Made by a program: the position numbers and the translations under genes. Positions 43,156-58,100 of a stretch of 64,000 nt of DNA are shown one piece after another. This DNA is from Delphinapterus leucas (taxonomy: Eukaryota; Chordata; Mammalia; Artiodactyla; Monodontidae). Position 1 is the stretch's first letter. Each line of letters begins with the position of its first letter. The stretch spans positions 13,526,581-13,590,580 of the forward strand of contig NW_022098004.1 of NCBI RefSeq assembly GCF_002288925.2, read 5' to 3'. The notes under the pieces are model-generated. The model worked only from the letters and a program-made list of their open reading frames with translations, did no database searches and was not told where the DNA came from.

Positions 43156-46100
43156 CTGGGGGGCATGGGATGCAGTGGGCCTGGGGCCCTGGGGGCCTGT
43201 GAAGGCCCAGCCGCCTGCCCCCGGCCCCCGGGGCCTACCTTGGGAGGGGATGGTGTCCTCGGAGCAGGAGGGCGTGGTGGTCTGTGTGCTGTAGCCGCTC
43301 GAGTACTGCAGGGAGTCCCGGCTGCTCTTCTGGTGCTCCAGGCTCAGGCCGCGGGTCAGCACCATGGCCAGGTCACTGGCCGCGGGGGACACCTCCTCAC
43401 CGTGCTGGGGGTGGTAAGACTGCAGGCTGAAGCCTTGCTCCCCGCTTCCCCCTCAGCCCGGACTGCAGGCAGCCCCCAACAGGCTGAGCAGTCTGAGCTG
43501 GCCCTGCGACCACTTGCCTGGCCTCCTGAAGCTGACCTAGGAGTGAAGGTGGGGCCCTGGTTGGGCTGCCCAGGGAATTGCCGCTTACCTTGGCTGCGAT
43601 GGTGGCAGGGGACATGCGGGGTCGCGGGGCCTCATCTCCACTGGGGCCCAGGGTGCCCCCGACAGCCGGGCCTGGCTCTGTGTCTCGGAGGAGCTCCACT
43701 CGGTCCTTCCTCCGTTGCAGGGTGCTGCCTGAGGGCTGCTCGTGGGGGCCGGCCTTGGCCCAGTCCTGCAGGGCATGGCCAAGGGGGCCCTCACTGTTGT
43801 TGAAGTTCAGGGTTTCCAGACCCACATGGGGCCTCAGGCTCACAATCATGGCCAAGGACAGAGCACGGAGGGCGCTGTGACACCCCAGTCCTGCCAGGCC
43901 CAGGGGCAGGATGGGGAGCCCCGGGAGGGAAAGATGTGAGCGTGTGGGGAGTGGCTGCAGGTGGTGCCCAGGAGGCCTGTCTCGCGGGAAGCAAGTGCTT
44001 CGTGCACGCCCCTCTGGTTGAACCTGGGCCCTCCCTGTGTCCCGCTGCGGGTGGGAAGCACTGACCGTGGTAGGGGAGCTGCACTCGCTGACGGACTGGC
44101 AGGTTTCCGAGGCCTCGGAGGACGCTGAGCTGGAGGACTTCTGCCACGCAGAGGCGAGCAGGCAGGAGGATGGGCGGGGAGGCAGGACGAGAGGAGGGAA
44201 CAGATCTGGTCACAGCGCTGGCATGCAGCAGGGCCTGCTGACTCAGCATTCCCACCCCACGCCCTCCAGGGCCACGGCCACGGCCGTGAGCATATGCAGT
44301 GGAAGGCAGCACCCAGAGCGCACGCCATGGGCAATGACCTGCCCCCCAGCCCAGCCTGATAACCACACACTTTTGAGGATTAACAAGAAGGCTGGCTGCT
44401 GATGGCCTAGATGTGGTGGGCAGGGAAAGAGCGATACTCAGGAGGGCAGTGTGGGGTGCTGGCTTGAACTGCTGGGTTGATGTGTCACTGTTTTCTCAGA
44501 AGGGCAGGCCTGGGGGAGGAATGGAGTCCAGAGTTCCATCCTATACATGTTAAGCTGAGCTGCCTGTTAGGTATCTATGCCCAGATGCAATGCAGGCAAT
44601 TGTATTTACAGTCTGGAGTTTAGGGAGAAGTCCGGTTTGGAACCACAAATCCAGCAGCCGTCGGACAGAATAAGGTCACCTAGGCAGTCAGGATGACGGT
44701 GGTTAGAGAAAAGGTTCAAGGACGTCAGGCTGACATTCAGTGCTTTGGAAGAAGAGGATGGCCCAGCGAACAGGAGTGACAGGAGCTGCTGGTGGCGTGG
44801 AGGAAGACCACGAGCAGGTGATGTCACAGAATCAGGGGAAGAACCTGACGCGCAAAGGAGGGAGGGGCAGTTGTGCTCGGCTGCTGGGGGTCCGTGCACA
44901 TGAGGCGGAGGGGTGTCTGTGCAGACCTCCAGAACTGTTTCACAGAATGGTGGGGCAGAAGCCCACAGAGGACAGGACCGAGGGTGCCCAGGAGGCTCCT
45001 GCTCTGGACAGTGGCAGGAACTAGGTGCCCTGGAGGCCCCCCAACTCAAAACAACAAAGAGGGACTTCCCCGGTGGTCCAGTGGTTAAGTCTCTGCACTC
45101 CCAGTGCAGGGGGCCTGGGTTTGATCCCTGGTCAGGGAACTAGATCCCACATGCATGCCACAACTAAGACCCGGCACAGCCAAATAAATAAATACATAAA
45201 TAACAAAGAACAACAACAACAAAGAATGAAGAAAAAAGCAAGGGCAGAAACAGGACCATGAGGGTCCCCAGGGCAGAGGCTGGCTTCAGCACTGTGGTTG
45301 AGAGACTGGGCAAGTGGCAAGGTGGAGAGCTCACCCTGTTGATGACCCAAATTAAACCTGGAAGGGAACTAATCAGTAGCACCCCTCCAGATCCTGTACC
45401 AGCCAAGTAAGATTCTCTAAATCATCCTGGTTTAGACCCCCAGATCTTTTTAATAGTTTATGATGAGCCAAGATGACTAAAATAAAAGGAGCTAAACTCT
45501 ATAGGTAAGGATTCGGAGGAAATAATAAACACATTTAGAATTTTACCAATATAATTGTTAAGACAAAAATAAAAAAGGAAAAAAGTATTTGGAAAGCAGC
45601 GGAAAAATTCAACACCCATTCACGGAAAACAAAACACTTAGACTAGCAATAGAAAGGAACTTCCTTCATCTGATAAAGAGTTATCTACAAAAATATCAAT
45701 ACTTTTCTTTCTGAGGTTGGAAAAAGATAAGGATGACCATCTCTATTTAGCACTGGAAGTTCTAGCAGTGCAATAAAGCATGAAAAAGAAGTAAAAAGCA
45801 AAAGGATTGGCAAAGAAGAAAATGGTTGTTTGTAAAAGACAGGGCTGTGTATGTATTATAGAATATTCAAAAGAACTAATATGTGTTTTCAGTGAGGTTA
45901 TTGGATACAAGATCCACATGGAAAAAAAATCAAATTGCTAAATATCAGCAGCTAAAAAACAAGTAAAAGACTCTAAAAAAAGCCGAAATAATTTAAAATA
46001 GCGTCAATAACATCAAATACCCAGGGCAAAAAAGTCCAGCAGTAGATGTGCAAGATCCTCACATGAAAACTGCAAAATATTACTGAGAGAAGGTAAAGCC

Positions 46101-49100
46101 ATCATAGATGGAGAGACATATGTAATCCCAGTCAGAATCCCAGGGGTTGCTTTTTGTTTTTTTTTAGTGGAAACTGACAAGCTGATATTAAAATTTATAA
46201 GGAAATGCAAAGGGCCAAAAACTGACAAGGTAATATTGAAGATTATCAAAGCTGGAGGACTTTTATTACCAGATATCAAGATTTTTTATAAAGCTATTAA
46301 TAATTGAGATGGTGTGGTATTGGTACAAGAACAGACAAATCAACCAGTGGAATAGAATACAAACTCCAGAAACAGCTATGCATTCACAGACACCCGTTTT
46401 ATGACAAAGGTTAACACACTACACTGCAGTGGAGGAAAAGATGGTATTTTCAAAAAATTGTCAATTAGATATTCATATGGAAAAAAAGACCTCTACCTCA
46501 CCACCCCCCACACACACAATCAATTCCAGATGAGCTGCAGATCTAAATGAAGAAAAGGTAAAACAAAAAGGCTTTTTTTGGAGGAAAACATCTTTGTGAC
46601 CTTAGAGTACACAAAAATACCTCAAACAGGACAGAAAAAGCAATAACAATTGAAAAAAATGGATAAATTGGACACACATTAAAATTAAGAACTTTAGGTC
46701 ATTAAAAGACCCCATCAAGGGAGTAAAACAGCAACCCACAGAATCAGAGAAGATTATCAGATGAAAAGGCTTGTATCCACAATATATAAGAAGTTCTACA
46801 AATCAACAAGAAAAAGACAGACAACCTAGGAGAGAAAAATAAGCAAAAGATCTGAACAGGTCCTTCACAAAAAGAGGATATCCAAATGGCCTTTAAAAGT
46901 ATGAAAAGGTGTTCAACCTCATTAGTCATCAGGGAAATACAAATTAAAGACACAGGGCACTATGATATAACACCTATCAGAACGGCTCAAATGAAAAGGA
47001 TACCAAGGTCTGGTGAGGAGGTGGAATAGCAGTAAACCACTGCTGTGCTCTTCCTGCCCATTTAATTATGGGAAGACATCAGAGACACTCAAGATGAGGG
47101 ATATTCTACGAAATACATAACCAGTATTCAAAAGTCATTTAAGAGGGACTGAGGAGCCATTATAGACTGGAGAAGCCTAAAGAGAGACGATAATAAAATG
47201 CAAGGCAGGGTCCTGTGTTGGATCCTGGACTCCTGGACCAGGAAAAGGACGTTAGTGAGAAAGCTGGCAAAATGTGAAGAGTCTGTTGACTAGTTAACAG
47301 TATTGTGCCTGTGTTAATTTCCTGGTTTTGAAAATTGTTTGGTAGTTACGTGAGACGTTAACATCCGGGGAGACTGTGGGGAGGGTGGGTGGGAACTCTG
47401 CACTCTTTTTACAGATTTTCTACAAGGCTAAAATTATTTCAGAATTAAAACAAACCCTTAATGGATAAGTTAAATAGCTATAAAATAGAGAAAAAGTACA
47501 TTGGAAGATGGACCTGAAGAAATTATCCAGAGAAACAAAGAGATGGGAAATATGACAGTGAAGAAACACACAAATGAAAGTAAGAATAAAGAGATAATGG
47601 TTGACGGGCTTCCCTGGTGGCGCAGTGGTTAAGAACCTGCCTGCCTATGCAGGGGACACGGGTTCGAGCCCTGGTCCAGGAAGATCCCACATGCCGCGGA
47701 GCAACTAAGCCCGTGTACCACAACTACTGAGCCTGTGCTCTAGAGCCTGCAAGCCACAACTACTGAGGCCTGCACGTCTAGAGCCCGTACTCCGCAACAA
47801 AAGAAGTCACCGCAATGAGAAGCCCGTGCACCGCGATGAAGAGCAGCCCCCACTCGCCGAAACTAGAGAAAGCCCACGTGCAGCAACAAAGACCCAACTC
47901 AGCCAAAAATAAATAAATAAATAAATTTATATATGAAAAAAAAGAGAGATAATGGTTGAAAATTCCTAGAACAAATGAAAAACATGAATACAGAGATAGA
48001 GAAACACAAACACACCAAGTGAGGTTAAAGAAAAACAAATCCACAATTAGACACATTGTAGAAAAACTAAAGTGGCCAGAGAGAGAAGTCAGATCATTCA
48101 CAAAGGCACAACAGTGACTGACAGCAGACGTTACAACCAGCCACAGAATCCAGAACACAGGGGGAATATATCTTCAAAATGTGGAAACGGAGTAACTGTC
48201 ACCCCAGAATTGCATCCCTGGCAAAACTAACTTTCAAGAAAGAGGAAAAATATAAAGCATGTTTACAGATAAACAAAAACTGAGTTTACTACTACAGACC
48301 CATTCTAAAAAAACTTCTAAAGGACATATTTTACTTCAGAAAGAAGGAAAGTGACCTTAGAAGGAAGATGGGATACAAGGAAAAAATGAACAAAAAAAGT
48401 GTAAACACATATGGGTAAACCTAAACATACAGATACTGTATGTATAAAATAATGATAAAATTAAGAAGAAAAATGTCAATCATGGGGACGATTAAAAAGG
48501 AGGTATATATAGCTTATAAGGGGAGGGAGTGGGTGACTGAAGTTAAAATATACGTTAAGGTCCTTGAATTATTCAGGAGGTGGGGCTGTGACTTTGCTAC
48601 GGATGCATGGTAAAATTTCAAGGTAACCTGTAAAAGAAATGAAATAAGAAGTATAACTTAAAATCCAGTAGAAGGAAAATAATGGGGAAAGGAAAAAGCA
48701 AGAGAAGAGACAAAAGCAGCACAGAAAAAGCAGAATGAATAGAAAGAAAAAAGTAAGACAGAAGTCTAAATATGCCAGTAATCATAATAAATGTGAATGG
48801 ACTAAAAACGTCAATTAAGAGATTGTCAGATTGGATAAGAAAAGAAAATCTAGGCATATGCTGTTTATAAGAGACTCATCTAAAACATAAGGACACAGTG
48901 AGCTTAAAAGCTAAGAGACAGAAAATGATACCATAAACACTGAGCAAAATAAAGCTCAAGGAGCTGTAGTAATATCAAAACAGACTTTAAGCTAGAAAAC
49001 ATAAAAGTAACAGAAGATCAACTACATCACGTTAGGAGATTCAGTTCACTAAGAGTTAACATTTTGAACTTGTATGCACCTAATAAAATAGTCTCAAAAT

Positions 49101-52100
49101 ATATAAAGCAAACGGATAGAGCTATATGGGAGAAATGAACAATTCCAGCTTTTCAATTACTGATAGGTAAAGCAGACAGGAGTGAATGGGGAATGAGGTA
49201 GAGGTGGTCAGTGTGGACAAGTCTTTTGAGAAGTTTTGCTGTGAAGGAGAGACTAGGTGGCTGGAGGAGAACATGGAGGAAGGGAGGAGGGCTTTTAAGA
49301 TGGATGACACTAGAGCATGTGTTTGTGTGCTGACAGGAATGAGCCAGCAGAGGAGGGGAGACTGGCAATGCAGTGGGGACATCCTTGGGCAAGAGGGCAG
49401 GAAAAGAGAGAATGCTGAGCTCAGATGGAGGCACTCGCCATGATGGGGAAGGACAGCACCCTGGGCATGTGGCCTGACCTCCCTCTGTCTTCTGCTGTAG
49501 TTCCTCTGTTTCCATCTCACTGAGGCTGCAGGATCTGAGCCTGCATCTGAAGAGATTCTTGGGCCAGTCTCTGTGTTCAGAATGAGCTGGCCAAAGTGTG
49601 GAGAAGGGGGAGGATGTCTGCAGATCCTGGGGCTCCTGGGGGTGCCTCCTAGGGCCAGCCACTCCATCACAGCCAGCCTATGCAGGGGGAGGGTCACAAG
49701 GCGCCAGAGCTGGTAAGCTGCTCTAAGACCTTCCAACTCTCCTTAGCCTTGAGGCAGTGAGTTGAGATTGGTCCTCAATGTGGTGGCCCTGGGGACCTCC
49801 AGGGCTAGTCTCAACAGCTGTAGGTGGCCTCCAACGTGGATGGCCTGAGGCTGGCATGAGGCCACTGCACCCTACCCCAGGTGGTTCAGCAGATGCCCCC
49901 TCACCTGGCTGGTGACGTCTGAAGGCATGGGCGAGGGGGGCTTGGAGTAGGTGGCATCCTGGGAGATGAAGCCAGAGTCGTGGGAGGAGACGCTGGAGAG
50001 GCGGGCGCTGGCGGTGGCCGGCTGTGCCAGGCTGCGGTAGCGACAGGTGGAACCAGGTGAGTATGTTTGGGCACCCCCAGGCCACGGGGCTCCGCCACCC
50101 TTGGCACTGCTACTGCTGCTGGGGGCGCTGGGGGAGTGAAGGGGGGTGCACAGCAGCCAGACAGGGAGACACAGGGGTGTGTGTGGAAGGGTGACAGACG
50201 AGGGTGGGGGAGAGAGGTGAGGGGCAAAGGAAGGAAAAGACAATGTCAGACTACAAGGTCCTGAGACCAAAGTGCCACAGAGGAGCTGGGTTCCAGGACT
50301 GTGGGACAGGGTGGGGCCTGGGCAGGGGACCACACTGAAGAGCTGGCCCAGCGCCTGCCCCCGGAGCACCCCAGTACTACCTCCTACTCTGCCATCAAGA
50401 ACAGGAGACCTTAGGTTAACAAGGAAGAAACGGAGTCACCCAGCATCAAAGAGTTTCCCAGTTAGGCTACAACCAGACATAAGTCTGATCATGACTGTCT
50501 TCTCAAAGTCTGATATTTGCTATCAAATCCTAATTGAACGTCTACTGCGTGGTGACGGTCTGTGTGGGGCTTGGACTCACCATTGCCCTCATCCTTTCCG
50601 CCCCCTGAAGGGTGTCCAGCCCTCTGTAGTTCATATCCTCTATGCAACCATTTCATCCCTGGGCAACGTTCCTGGCAATGAAGGTCGCCTTCCTCCTGAG
50701 CATGACCGGGAAGGTCCCCAGCCTCCACCCTTGGTCATGGGTGTCCCCTGCAATCAACTCTCCCCTCCTGTGCCAGTCACCCACCCAGGGGCTGAAGAGC
50801 CGCCAGTTGACGTGGACCCTCCTCTCCCTGCAGGAGCCGCTGACTGCTGTGCCTGCCTTACCACCCATGCCCCCAGTTGCCCAGCCAAGGTGGATCTGGG
50901 GAAAGGGTGCCTGGCACAGAGGGGTCTCCCCACCAGGAACCCGCACTATGCTCACTGCCCTCCCGCCGAGGAGCCTTGAATCTTAAATAGCTCTCCCAAT
51001 CCCACCCAGGAAGTGCTCCTGCGCCTGAGCCCGACCGGTGACCGAGCAAGACCTTTGGCCTCTCCCTGGCTCTGTAAGACCTCGGGGCCCAGCTTAGGCT
51101 GAGGTTCGGGCCTGTGGCAGCTGCCCAGGCACCAGCTCTCAGGAACCAGCCAGGCTGCAGTGTCCATAAGGTAATAAGCCTGTAGCCTCAGCGCATGTTC
51201 CCCAATGCCTCCACCGCCCTCCCCATCTTAGGCTCTTACTATTGCCCCAGCACCGTGTTGAGCCTGGCAGAGTCTAGTGGTTAAATGCTGGGGTTCTGTA
51301 CCTCAGCTTTCCCTTCTGTGAAATGGAGACAACACCATACCTGATACGGTGGTGTTAGGATTCAATGAAGAAAATGCATAAAGCATTTAGCACGGCACCT
51401 GGTGCATACTTATTGCTCCATAAATGAAGCTGCTGCCCCTCCGCCCGCCCCCAACACACGCCTGCACTAGCAGCAGTCTTGCAACGAGAGAAGTTTCCCC
51501 TATGCTTGCAGATTCCTTGGTGACGTAGGAGTTGTGTGAATTCTGGGGCCCTGAAGCTATTCTTGATGCAGTTTTGGTGGGACCTTCCCGATCCCTTGCT
51601 GCAGTACCCCGCCCCTCCCTGCACCCCACTTCAGCCCCCCACTGACCTGCACATACTGGACTTCCGGGAGCTGGAGCTGCTGGGCGATGAGGGTGGGGTC
51701 TGGTAGGACCAGCTGTAGTCTGAACCCTTCAAGTCTTTGATTACCTGGATGGACATGAATGGGGTCACTGGAAGCAGCCCTGCCCTGCAGAAAGCCTCAT
51801 CCTTTTCCTGGGCCTCCCCTCAGAGGGCTAGTAGGGCCAGAGGCCCCCTGCTGTCTTCCCCATTGAGAACCGGGCCCCAAAGGAGATCCCTGGGAGTCTG
51901 AAGCCCCCTGCCCCCCAGCCTTTTCCTAACACAAGCTCCTCACTCAGGGGCAGGAAGCAGGGCTGCCAGAGGGCTGGGGGGGATGCCTGGGGAGATTCTG
52001 CCCCCTTTGCTTCTCAGGGAAGCTGCGCAGGCCAGGACATGGGAGAACCTGGTGCTCCTGAGGACTCACTGTCGCTGGCAGAGGAGCCAGGCCAGAGTGA

Positions 52101-55100
52101 CCATGAAGGACACCACGGGGTTCAAATCCTGGCTCTGCTCTGCTCTCGGGCAAGTTCCTGGGTCTCTCCTGGGTTTCTCCTGTGAAATGCAGCCAATCAT
52201 TCCTATTTTAGAGGGCCACTGGGGTGAATGAATGAGGTGACCCATGGGAAGTGCTCCGTGTGGGCTGGGCACACAGTAGGCGCCTGGTGAGAGCAACGCC
52301 ACGGCGCTGTCAGGTAGGGCTGACCCTAGTGCAATGGGAGCGTGGTGGTGAGGCGAAGTGGGCAGGGCGGCACATGGGGGCAGGAGCGTCTGGGTCTAGG
52401 GGAGCTGACGGGTCTGGGTGTGGATGCCAGGTAGGCATCATCAGGCCTTGCTTTCTCAGGGGGATCCTGCGGGTCTGGGACTTCCACCCGTCTGCTCTCG
52501 ATATAAGGCCCCCATTGGGTCCTGGGCACACCACCCCTCACCTGGGCAGATGCTCCTAGATCCCCACAGATGGCCCTCTGTGTCCAGCTGCCTCCTCCAA
52601 ATGCTGTCCCCTTTTCTCCTCTATCATCCCCAACCAAGGGCAAGCCATCCCCTCCCCTGTCCTGTCCCCAGGGCTGGCCGCACCTGCTCGCTGGCGGGGG
52701 GCAGCTTGTGTGGCTCCGCGGTCAGCACCACCAGGTCATCGATGATGCCCTGCAGGTGGGTGATCTCTCCGAGCATGGTCAGCTCGCCGTTCTGATGGAG
52801 CAGTGAGTCAGCCTCTCGGCCCCGCCCCTGCCCATGCACCCTGGAGGACCAGGCCACACTGGGTCTCCCCTCCCTCACCCCTTCCCACCAACCAACGTTG
52901 CTTGGGCTGATGGAGGCTCCCAAATCATGGTTCTTGGGAACCCCTCAACTAGCCCAATGGTGGAGACGCTCAGAACGCCTCTCTGTTCCCGAGGAACCCA
53001 CCACCACAGGCTGCAGGAAGGTGATAAAGGTGCAGAAGCGGCCACGCTCCTCAATCAGGGCCCGGCGCACCGCCTGCTTCTCCGTCTCCTCCAGCAGCAG
53101 GTACATGTCGTTCACATCCTGCAGGGCACTGTCCAGCTGGGGCTGCAGGTCTCCTTTCCCTGGAGGGGTTGGGAGGAGAGGCCACGCTGGGGATGCCGGC
53201 CCGGCCCACTGCATCCACAGCTCAGACCCCGTGGTGGTGTCCCTGGTCGTGGGGCTGGGCACTGCCATGGGGGCCAGGGGACTGGGGAGGGCAGTCGGGA
53301 CGCTGGGGCTTGTGGAAGGGCTGGTCCCCAGAGCAGAGAGGACAGATAAACAAAGCACACAGGAAAGATACCAAAGCTGCGAAGCCACCCAGGTCCTGGG
53401 GTGAGCAAAGCCCTGGGCAGCCCCAGGGCCGCCCTTGGTGCAGTTGTGCTCAGGAGAGCCCAGTGGCAGCCTCCACAAGAGCTGAGACTTCCACCCCCCA
53501 GGATACCCTCACTGCCCACGGGATGGTGGCCCCTCCCATCCCAGGGCACAGGGATGAGGAAGGGAAGCAGGACAAAGTAGAGCATGGGGGGCGCAGCTGT
53601 AGGCCAGGCCACGAGGGGGTGTAGGGGCCAAGAGGGCAAGGGGCTGGGCCCAGGGGACAGGGAACGGGGTGCCTCCGTGTGGGTCCCCCCTCAGCTCAGG
53701 GAATGATGCACAAGGACAGCAACAGCGACACCAAGAAGCGGCGAGAGAGACACGGAGAGGCGAGAAGATGATGTAAAGGAGACAGCGAGACAGGAAGTGG
53801 GGAGGCAAGAGGTAAGGACTCTGGGAGGGCCTGGTGGGGGCGGGGCAGCCAGGGCCTGTGTCCCCACCCTGCCCGGTCCAACCCCTCTTGGCCTGGCAGA
53901 CTGACCCAGCAGTGGCCCCGGACTCATCCCTGGCCAGGGGCCCCAGGGGCCCCAAGGGGACTGTGCCCCAGGCCCCTCCCTCGCTGGACCGACCGCCTTC
54001 CTCGCTCTTCCTTGGCCTGGAGAGGCTCCTTCCACTGGCCCTGAGCTGGGGGAGACAGACAAATGCGACAAGGACGACAAGGACGGGAGGAGCAGCAGGA
54101 GGGATGGACATCTGACTTACCAAGTAGCTCTACAGGAAGGATTGGGACGAGGAGAGGAGAGACAGAGAAAGAAAGAATGTGTGAAAGACAGCCGGATGGA
54201 CAGAGCCACTCCTGGGGGTGGGGAGGGTGGGGTCTGGGGGTGCCTGGGCCTGTTGGCCTCCTGCTGCCTCCCTGGGAGGGGAGGTCCTGGGTCGGGTCTG
54301 GGGTGCAAGGTGCTCCCTCTGCCCCACCCAACAGGTTGGAGGGTCCTGTGTGCGGGATAGGACCCCTCAGGCCAGGATGATGCCCTGGGGTGCCCCACAG
54401 GGCGGCAGGGGATACAGAGCGGGGCCCCGTGGAGCTGTGCCTCTGTGGGCCAGCTCTGGGCTCTACCTTTGCGTGCTTTCTTCTGCAGCTTCAGCGTGTC
54501 TGAAGATTTCTTCTTGATCTCATGCCTGGCTCGTTTGTACTCTGTGCAAGGGATGAGAAAGGAGCCCTGTGACGACGGTTTCCGTCCAGTGGGGGGCGGG
54601 AAGCACGGGCCGAGCCCCAGACCCACCTTTTGCGTGGTCCTTGTCTAGCTGGTTGGCCGACTTCTTCCAGTCCTCGATGCGCTCCTGCAGTGGGTTGATG
54701 AGGCTCTCCAGGAGCGCACTGTGGGCGGGGGCAAGAGGGTCAGGTCCACCCTGGAGGTGTCCCCGTGACACGCCCCCCTCCCCGACCGCAGCGCCCACTC
54801 ACTTGGTGAACTGCCGCAGCTTGGTCTCGATGCTGCGGTGGCGCATGCACATGCGCGTGAGCGCCGAGCCGATATCCCGCGTGGCCCCTGGCGAGGCAAG
54901 CGCGCAGCATGTGAATGGGCCCGCCGGGGCTTCTGCAGTCCCAGCCTCAGGCCACGAGGGGGCGCACCGGCCCGCGAAGGCTGAGCCGGCACCTCGCGCC
55001 CCGCCCCCCAGCTTTCCGCAATCCTGCCGGCCCCAGCAGGCGACTTGATCTCTTCTCAGTATTTACCAAGGCCCTCCTCCGAACTGGACCAAGGTCCTGC

Positions 55101-58100
55101 CCATCCTGGCTATGCCAGCCTCCTGCAGCTGCGGCTGCTCTGCTGGTCGGGCCAGGAGCTGCCCTTCACCCCAGCTGGGAGAGGCTGGCATCAAAGACAT
55201 CCAAAGATCCAACCAAAATCCCCTCCTGCCCTACCAGGAACCCCCTCCAGGTGTGCCCAGATGCAGATGTGAGAGTGCCAGCATGCGCCCACTGCCTTGG
55301 TCCTCACCACCCGAAGGAGCAGGGGACCCAGGTCCCTGCTCCTTGGACCAGAATGCAGAGGAGATGCCAAGGCCAACAGGGAATGTTCACCTGCCCTCTG
55401 TGCTCTCAGAAGGGCACAAGGCAGTGGAAAAGAAGCCACAGTCAAACTCACCATAGGGAAGCATGAACAACTGTGGCTGAGGGGTCAAACCAGCCGCCCA
55501 GAAGCGAGAAGGGAACCCCCCTTTGTAACATCCTGTCATCTTTCACCCACTCCTGCTTGCATGCCTCTAATGACGAGAGGCTCACTCTCTCCAAAAAAAG
55601 CCCATTCCATTAGGGAGAACTCAAGGTCCCGACTCTGGGCCTGGTGTCCTCTTCCCAGTTCATATTCCACTTAGCCTTTCCAGCTTCCAAGCCCAACCTG
55701 GGGCATCCCCAACCTCCAGCCATGCCCCCTCCCTACCTCGGGTGTTGGTGGCCATGTCAGCCACTTTCTGGAAGGCATCCAGGAAGGCCACAGCAGCCAG
55801 CACAGTGGTCCTGGGGAGATGGACAGCGGGATGGTCTGTGGGTGAGGTGTCTTTTCTACCCATTCCCTCCCCAGTTGGGGCACCCTCAGCAGCCTCACCT
55901 CAGCTGGGAATGCAGCTTTGTGGCCTTGGAGTTGAAGTCCTCCCAGATGGGGTAGGAGCTCTGCAGAGGAGATGGGAGAGGAAGGGAGACTCCATGAGGA
56001 CTGCAGGGCTCTACCTGGGCTGGGCTCCCCACATGCCTGGGTCCAGACTCTGGGCAGTTTCTAAGACAGCAGCCCTGCCCCTGCGGAGAAGAAGGCTCCT
56101 GGGCTCTCTAGGGGGAAAGGCGACCAAGGACAGAGACCTGGGGCATGAAGAAGGCCTGGCCCTGGGAACAGGCACCTTTGCCCATTCCTCCCTTCCTGAC
56201 AGTCAGGAACTCTGGCCCACTGTCTGCAATGGTGGCCCACATCCTCAACGGAGATGGAAACAGTGAATGGCAGGTCCTGTCTCCTTGGGGATGGGAGAGG
56301 CCTGGCAGGGAATCTGGGCTGAGCCACACGAGGGGAACTATGTTCCCCCGACACAGCCCAGGATGGTCCACATGGCATGGGGGCAGAGGCACAGTGCCAG
56401 GGCTCAAGGCATGCTAGGTCTAAACTGGGGCCTCTGGGGCCCCCACCCTGTGCCCTGGAAGGAGCTGCCAGCCCGGCCATCCATCCATCCTGGGCCAGCA
56501 GAGGTGGCTCCCAGGCCTGGGGAGGCTATGGCTGCTTCAGAGCCTGGCCAGCCTGCCTGGGACAGTCAGGCCCCAGGCTGAATGGGGCCTTGTGCGGCCA
56601 ACAGAGCCACCTTTCTCCACCCCCGGCTCCCCTCCCCTCCTGGGGACACAGTGTGGCCTTTATCCCAGCCTGGCCCAAAGTTCTGAGTTGGGAGGGGGTT
56701 TCCCAGTAGGGAAGCCAGGCTCTTGGTGATCAAGTTGTCCAGTGAGATCAAGGGGTTTTTCTGGCTAATGGGCCCTCACATGGCTGTTGGGTCCTGGCCC
56801 AATGGCCCTGTGGAAGACTTGATCCTTGAAGGGGAGCCTCAGGCCGGCAAAGCCCCTAGCCCCAAAGTGCTGCCGACCTTCCCTTCCATGTGGGATGGGA
56901 CGCTGGGAGCTGGGGATTTTCCAGTGGAAAGGGGGAAGGCAGAGACCCCAGTCCCCAAGGCCTCAGAGGGAGGCTTTGCCAGGCTGGAACCCCAGGGACA
57001 GGGCCAGCCTGCAGGGGTGGGGAGAACAGGGCAGCTTCTGGGAGCCTCAGAAACTCCATCCCCTCCCAGCCCAGCCCAACCAGTGGCCAGGGAAAGCAAA
57101 TATTTGAGAAGTTCACACAGGCCGGAGCGGGAAGGGGGAGGCTGTGCGTGGGCTGTCTCTGTGCGGCACGGCTCAGGGTAAAGGAGCCCGGGAGGCCACC
57201 CCTGACAGTCCTCAGGGCCTGGCGCCCTCCGTCACCTCAACACCCTCAGCCCTAAGCCTTGCCAAGACCTCCAGGGAGGAGGGATGATGCTGTGGGTACA
57301 GGGGTCCAGAGGCACCGTCCTGGCCCCCAGAAAACCTAAGCACCCCCAGCAGCCTCTGGGCAGTCTCAGAGGGCAGCAGACTGGGAGAAGCTGGGAAGAC
57401 ACAGGTCCCTACCCCATTAAAGTCCCCGGCTGGGGCCCACCCCGACGCTTCTGCCCAGCCAGGATGGCTCCAACCCAGACCCTCACAGCCTTGGCTTTCC
57501 CGGTGGAGAGGGGACAGGATAGGATGGGGCATGGGGGAGGCCAGGCCCAGTCCCTCCTCAGCAGATGGACAGGAGCACCTGGGTCTCTTAGGACCTGAGA
57601 CTCCACCTCCCACTAGTAACTCATGAGGACCCTAGAGGTGAGGTTGAGGGGCCGAAGCAGCCAGGGCCCCAGGGGTGTCCTCAGTCTTCACCTGGACCTG
57701 TGCCCTCACGTGGGCCGCACCCTGGCTGTCAGGTTCTAGGACCCTGGGTTGTCATCACTAGTGACAGGGACTGCTACTGTTGATCAAGAGCGTGCGGTGG
57801 GCCAGGCACTGTGTGATCGCATGGAATCCTTACAATGACCCTGTGAAATGAATACTGTTGTCACCCCCATTCTACAGATGAGGAAACTGAGGCTCAGAGA
57901 GATTAACCGGCTTGCCCAAGGCCATCGAGTGCCAGGGTCAGGATCTGATCCCTTGTCTGACTGGTCACTACACGTCAGGGATCCACCCCCCACCACTTCT
58001 GGAATGCACGGAGACGAATATCTGGGCATCAAGGGTGGGTAGGGGGCAGGAACTACATGGATGGGAGAGATGCCCAGCTCTGCCCCCAGAGCAGTGGGCT

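Larger units (their letters stand above)
44141..49904 (-). other. MTSS2: MTSS2 intron 11, filled with L1
   Basis: 5.8 kb. About 3.7 kb of it is L1, in the orientation opposite to the gene, with two SINEs. 44141-45060 and 49136-49904 look unique. Confidence 0.85.

Noticed and set aside
42967..43803. 278-codon open frame on the + strand
   Set aside because: It is the shadow of MTSS2 exons 13-15 on the opposite strand, plus introns. The - strand reading has exact splice sites and family homology.
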